The notes beneath the pieces are model-generated. The model saw only the letters and a program-made list of their open reading frames with translations, was not told the origin of the DNA and searched no databases. This document shows, in pieces, positions 63,201-64,000 of a DNA stretch of 64,000 nucleotides. The translations under genes and the position numbers were made by a program. The DNA comes from Aristaeella lactis (GTDB taxonomy: Bacteria; Bacillota; Clostridia; Christensenellales; Aristaeellaceae), in contig NZ_CP069421.1 of assembly GCF_018118585.1 (NCBI RefSeq), forward strand, positions 1,612,001 to 1,676,000, read 5' to 3'. Position 1 is the first letter of the stretch; the number at the start of each line of letters is the position of its first letter.

Positions 63201-64000
63201 ATCCTCACCAACTTCGTTATTCCAGTTCTGATGATCTTCAGAATACCAGAGCTTCAAGTCGATCTGGTCCTTATCGTGGCCATGTGCTTCCAGCTTCACA
63301 TAGATCTTTTTCGCGTCCGTAACAATCTCAGCATCGCTGTCAGCAACTTCCTGAATTACATAGTACTTGTAGATTTTCTGATTATTACCTTCAATTTCGC
63401 CATTCTCTTTGCATCTGAAATCTTTATTACTGACATTAAACTTGGGGAATTTAATTGTTTCTCCAGCCTTGCCGATTACGGTTGCACGATAGGTGTTGTT
63501 TCCATTCTTGATCTGGAAGGTGTTCCCATCCACCTCATCCATACGGAAAGTAAACTGCTTGTTGGCAACATCAGGCGGCAGTTTGGTACCATCCTGATAA
63601 GTAAATGCCTTGGAGATGTTAACCTCTTTTTCACTGTTGGCATGGTAATGCCGTTCTTTGAAATAGTAATGCCATTCAGCAGTGGAGTTGAAGCCTTTTT
63701 TTGTCATGACCCAGCCGGCGCCTGCACCGTTGTTCTGGTTTACAGTCGCATTGGGCGCAAGGAAAATACCGGCAGCCGTATCGATGGACAGACTGCTAGC
63801 GTTCGGGGCGTTGAATACGATATGATTCAGAATATACTTTTCAACATTACCGTTATGAGAGGGATTTCCGTTCTTTTCGATTGTTCGGCTTTCCAGGCCG
63901 TTGATAACAGTGCCGCCGCCTTCATTCTTGACGGTAACTTTGAACTTCTTGATGTCATAGTTTCCGCCATCGGGCATGTTAAAGACAATGGTCTGGCCTT
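57825..64000 (-). CDS. Giant Cna_B protein, fragment 4 (N-terminal part, open at window end)
   Basis: The frame is open from the right edge; the first ATG in the window (63977) is preceded by open codons (GQTIVFN), so the real start and signal peptide lie outside. The first part includes an FctA-like pilin isopeptide domain (KEVNISKAFTYQDG to YYVIQEV, about 63180-63650) and a Pro/Thr linker (TPTPPPKPTPVP). A non-repeated domain with WWHPYEGIKLSG and DPRFFIAAAGFTD comes next. About eight varied Cna_B modules (60250-62260) precede nine alternating A/B modules and part of a tenth. The frame ends ILHSR at the 2-bp deletion after 57840. The varied modules at this end are much less alike than those downstream. 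Confidence 0.8.
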   Translation of the reverse strand, partial: GQTIVFNMPDGGNYDIKKFKVTVKNEGGGTVINGLESRTIEKNGNPSHNGNVEKYILNHIVFNAPNASSLSIDTAAGIFLAPNATVNQNNGAGAGWVMTKKGFNSTAEWHYYFKERHYHANSEKEVNISKAFTYQDGTKLPPDVANKQFTFRMDEVDGNTFQIKNGNNTYRATVIGKAGETIKFPKFNVSNKDFRCKENGEIEGNNQKIYKYYVIQEVADSDAEIVTDAKKIYVKLEAHGHDKDQIDLKLWYSEDHQNWNNEVGEDGNVGTFNNYKKQYTDLEVQKKWQRAEYKNGKITYVDTTGEHTADSVEVKLIAVKSLLQQGHGEQPTDQPTEFDTDEPATTPTPPPKPTPVPTYTLRFVSSQNNLSVEYKYKGGTTVEFWFDNGNQWWHPYEGIKLSGAVNGTIGNGGDHFSVTMDSNKTIKLTDTSNSNWGNVVTNSLQLSPAPNGESSSIKNLDTKQNRTALDPRFFIAAAGFTDISYTPTNTVGPIQSGLKSVSEITGGKEYTVVDTQRLSKSNNWKYKWENLPKHLYETDGSIYNLTYYIVETSAIGAASNSYSGNGTNKVTITNTEEETSATVRKIWDDSDNNDGKRPGSLTVDLMNGTTVVATVTLNAANNWTATVEHLAKYNNGQLISYSWRENNVPAGYTLTGNSTEGTITSLTNTHNLEKTEVSVKKVWDDANDQDGYRPESLTVTLSNGQEVVLNEENGWEAKISNLPKYSNGSLINYTWTEKNLPDEYTLTNTDKQGTITSLTNSHTPEETQVKVNKIWEDDEDQDGYRPEEVIVKLLADGVDTGKTAKLDESNCWSYTFTGLQKKKDGIEIVYTVAEDPVANYTSSISPVAGEEGHFEYDVTNSHTSEETELTVTKVWDDANDQDGYRPESVTVNLLANGKKIKSVTLDESNKWTYTWHKLPKKEKGKNIKYTVEEEPVEHYETEISINKGKNGNFEYDVTNTHVPENTEVSVKKVWEDAGNQDGIRPDKVTVRLLADGTEKEAVELNEGNGWAYSWSELDKKAGGKDIAYTVTEDEVTGYKATITSDGEGTFSYTVTNAHTPAKTEATVKKVWNDNEDQDAIRPASLTVVLSNGTEVTLDKDNNWSATVKDLPKYAGGQLISYTWTEKDVPAGYTLTGNSANGTVTTLTNTHTTEETEVEVTKEWKDYDNVFGYRPDEVTVNLLADGAKVGSVTLNEENHWTYTWTKLAKKNKGKNITYMVTEEPVANYSARISQKKDGSFVFTVTNTLITTNISGEKVWNLKGNNELLPEEITVYIKDGTTTVDTLTVKAGEDGKWSFTSKDLPKYRADGKTEIVYTVDEAEVPGFDKVIDGNRITNTLKTTNVSGEKTWDMQGYDATLMPESITVYIKDGETTVDTLTVKAGKDNKWTFTSRDLPKYRADGKTEIAYSVDEKVPDGFSKVVTGSNIKNTYVPDLTKVSGEKVWNLKGNDELLPEEITVYIKDGESTVDTLTVKAGEDGKWSFTSKDLPKYRADGKTEIVYTVDEAEVPGFDKVIDGNRITNTLKTTNVSGEKTWDMQGYDATLMPESITVYIKDGEKTVDTLTVKAGKDNKWTFTSRDLPKYRADGKTEIAYSVDEKVPDGFSKVVTGNNIKNTYVPELTKVSGEKVWNLKGNNELLPKQITVYIKDGEKTVEELTVKAGEDGKWSFTSKDLPKYRADGTTEIVYTVDEAEVPGFDKVIDGNRITNTLKTTNVSGEKTWDMQGYDATLMPESITVYIKDGEKTVDTLTVKAGKDNKWTFTSRDLPKYRADGKTEIAYSVDEKVPDGFSKVVTGNNIKNTYVPELTKVSGEKVWNLKGNNELLPKQITVYIKDGEKTVEELTVKAGEDGKWSFTSKDLPKYRADGTTEIVYTVDEAEVPGFDKVIDGNRITNTLKTTNVSGEKTWDMQGYDATLMPESITVYIKDGEKTVDTLTVKAGKDNKWTFTSRDLPKYRADGKTEIAYSVDEKVPDGFSKVVTGSNIKNTYVPDLTKVSGEKVWNLKGNNELLPKQITVYIKDGEKTVEELTVKAGEDGKWSFTSKDLPKYRADGTTEILHSR

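Larger units (their letters stand above)
33471..64000 (-). other. Giant Cna_B/SpaA repeat stalk protein locus (one gene, frame-broken, N-terminus beyond the window)
   Basis: Four leftward open frames form one gene of at least 30.5 kb, over 10,000 codons. From the N-terminal side the order is: an FctA-like pilin isopeptide region and Pro-rich linker; about eight varied Cna_B modules; 11 alternating A/B modules; one Cna_B; 17 near-identical SpaA-like units of 104 residues; three diverged SpaA units; 49 Cna_B modules; and two FctA-like domains. A SpaA, an isopeptide-forming D2-type domain, another SpaA, four Cna_B and a short tail close it. Cna_B and SpaA folds usually carry Lys-Asn/Asp isopeptide bonds; the Lys of VxKxW, the Glu of YTVxE and the Asn of VTN are kept in most units. 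Frame shifts lie after 57840 (2 bp missing), after 54842 (2 bp missing) and at 51879-51881 (1 extra T). Confidence 0.85.

Noticed and set aside
33471-63977. Four independent tandem surface-protein genes
   Set aside because: The inner borders fall inside repeat units at single small indels and have no start sites, signal peptides or terminators, so one broken gene is the simpler reading.
1-64000. tRNA, rRNA, riboswitch, prophage or insertion-sequence genes
   Set aside because: I looked for tRNA-like clover ends, rRNA words, transposase and integrase motifs and found none that I could support.

Overview
The window looks like a chromosomal segment of a Gram-positive, probably gut or rumen, member of the Clostridia. 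The evidence is the moderately high G+C content, the Firmicutes-style AGGAGG ribosome sites, a GHKL/LytTR two-component pair, LuxS, VanW, GlsB, NrdR and YbaB-RecR, and a glucuronoyl-esterase-type hydrolase with a family-9-like carbohydrate-binding protein. I would not name a family or species.

Layout. 1-4.3 kb: an MMPL exporter and a companion exported protein (cut by the left edge), divergent from a TetR-type regulator, with interlocked promoters and a dyad operator between them. 4.6-8.2 kb: a leftward LytTR response regulator, GHKL kinase and ABC-2 exporter set, with an intrinsic terminator between the sensor pair and the exporter. 8.4-12.8 kb: a secreted beta-helix-like protein, then a double cyclic-nucleotide-binding protein, a TIM-barrel enzyme and a PAS-linked class III nucleotide cyclase, which together suggest a small cyclic-nucleotide circuit. 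12.8-21.9 kb, leftward: CE15-like esterase, CBM9-like protein, D-2-hydroxyacid dehydrogenase, a secreted DUF4214/Big2/clan-CD-peptidase protein, luxS, an unknown exported protein and a VanW protein. 22.2-22.5 kb: two clusters of small hairpins joined by TATTTCACAT. 22.6-30.6 kb, rightward: type IIA topoisomerase B and A subunits, YbaB, RecR, RmuC and GalM. 30.6-33.4 kb: dispersed palindromic repeats, GlsB, NrdR and xylulokinase with a near-perfect promoter and operator.

33.5-64 kb, almost half of the window, is one leftward reading direction coding for a giant surface stalk protein of more than 10,000 residues, whose N-terminus lies beyond the right edge. It is built from Cna_B, SpaA-like and pilin-isopeptide modules in several tiers of repeats: 49 Cna_B modules in one run, 17 near-identical 312-bp units, and an 11-unit A/B array with a 555-bp period. 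Three small indels (-2, -2, +1) split it into four open frames. They lie inside or at the edges of the most identical repeats and restore the original frame in sum, so assembly or consensus error is a strong alternative to real decay. Its C-terminus has no LPXTG motif or membrane anchor and ends in a short tail with a near-terminal Gly-Asp-Cys. The very long plus-strand open frames opposite this gene are shadows of the repeats.
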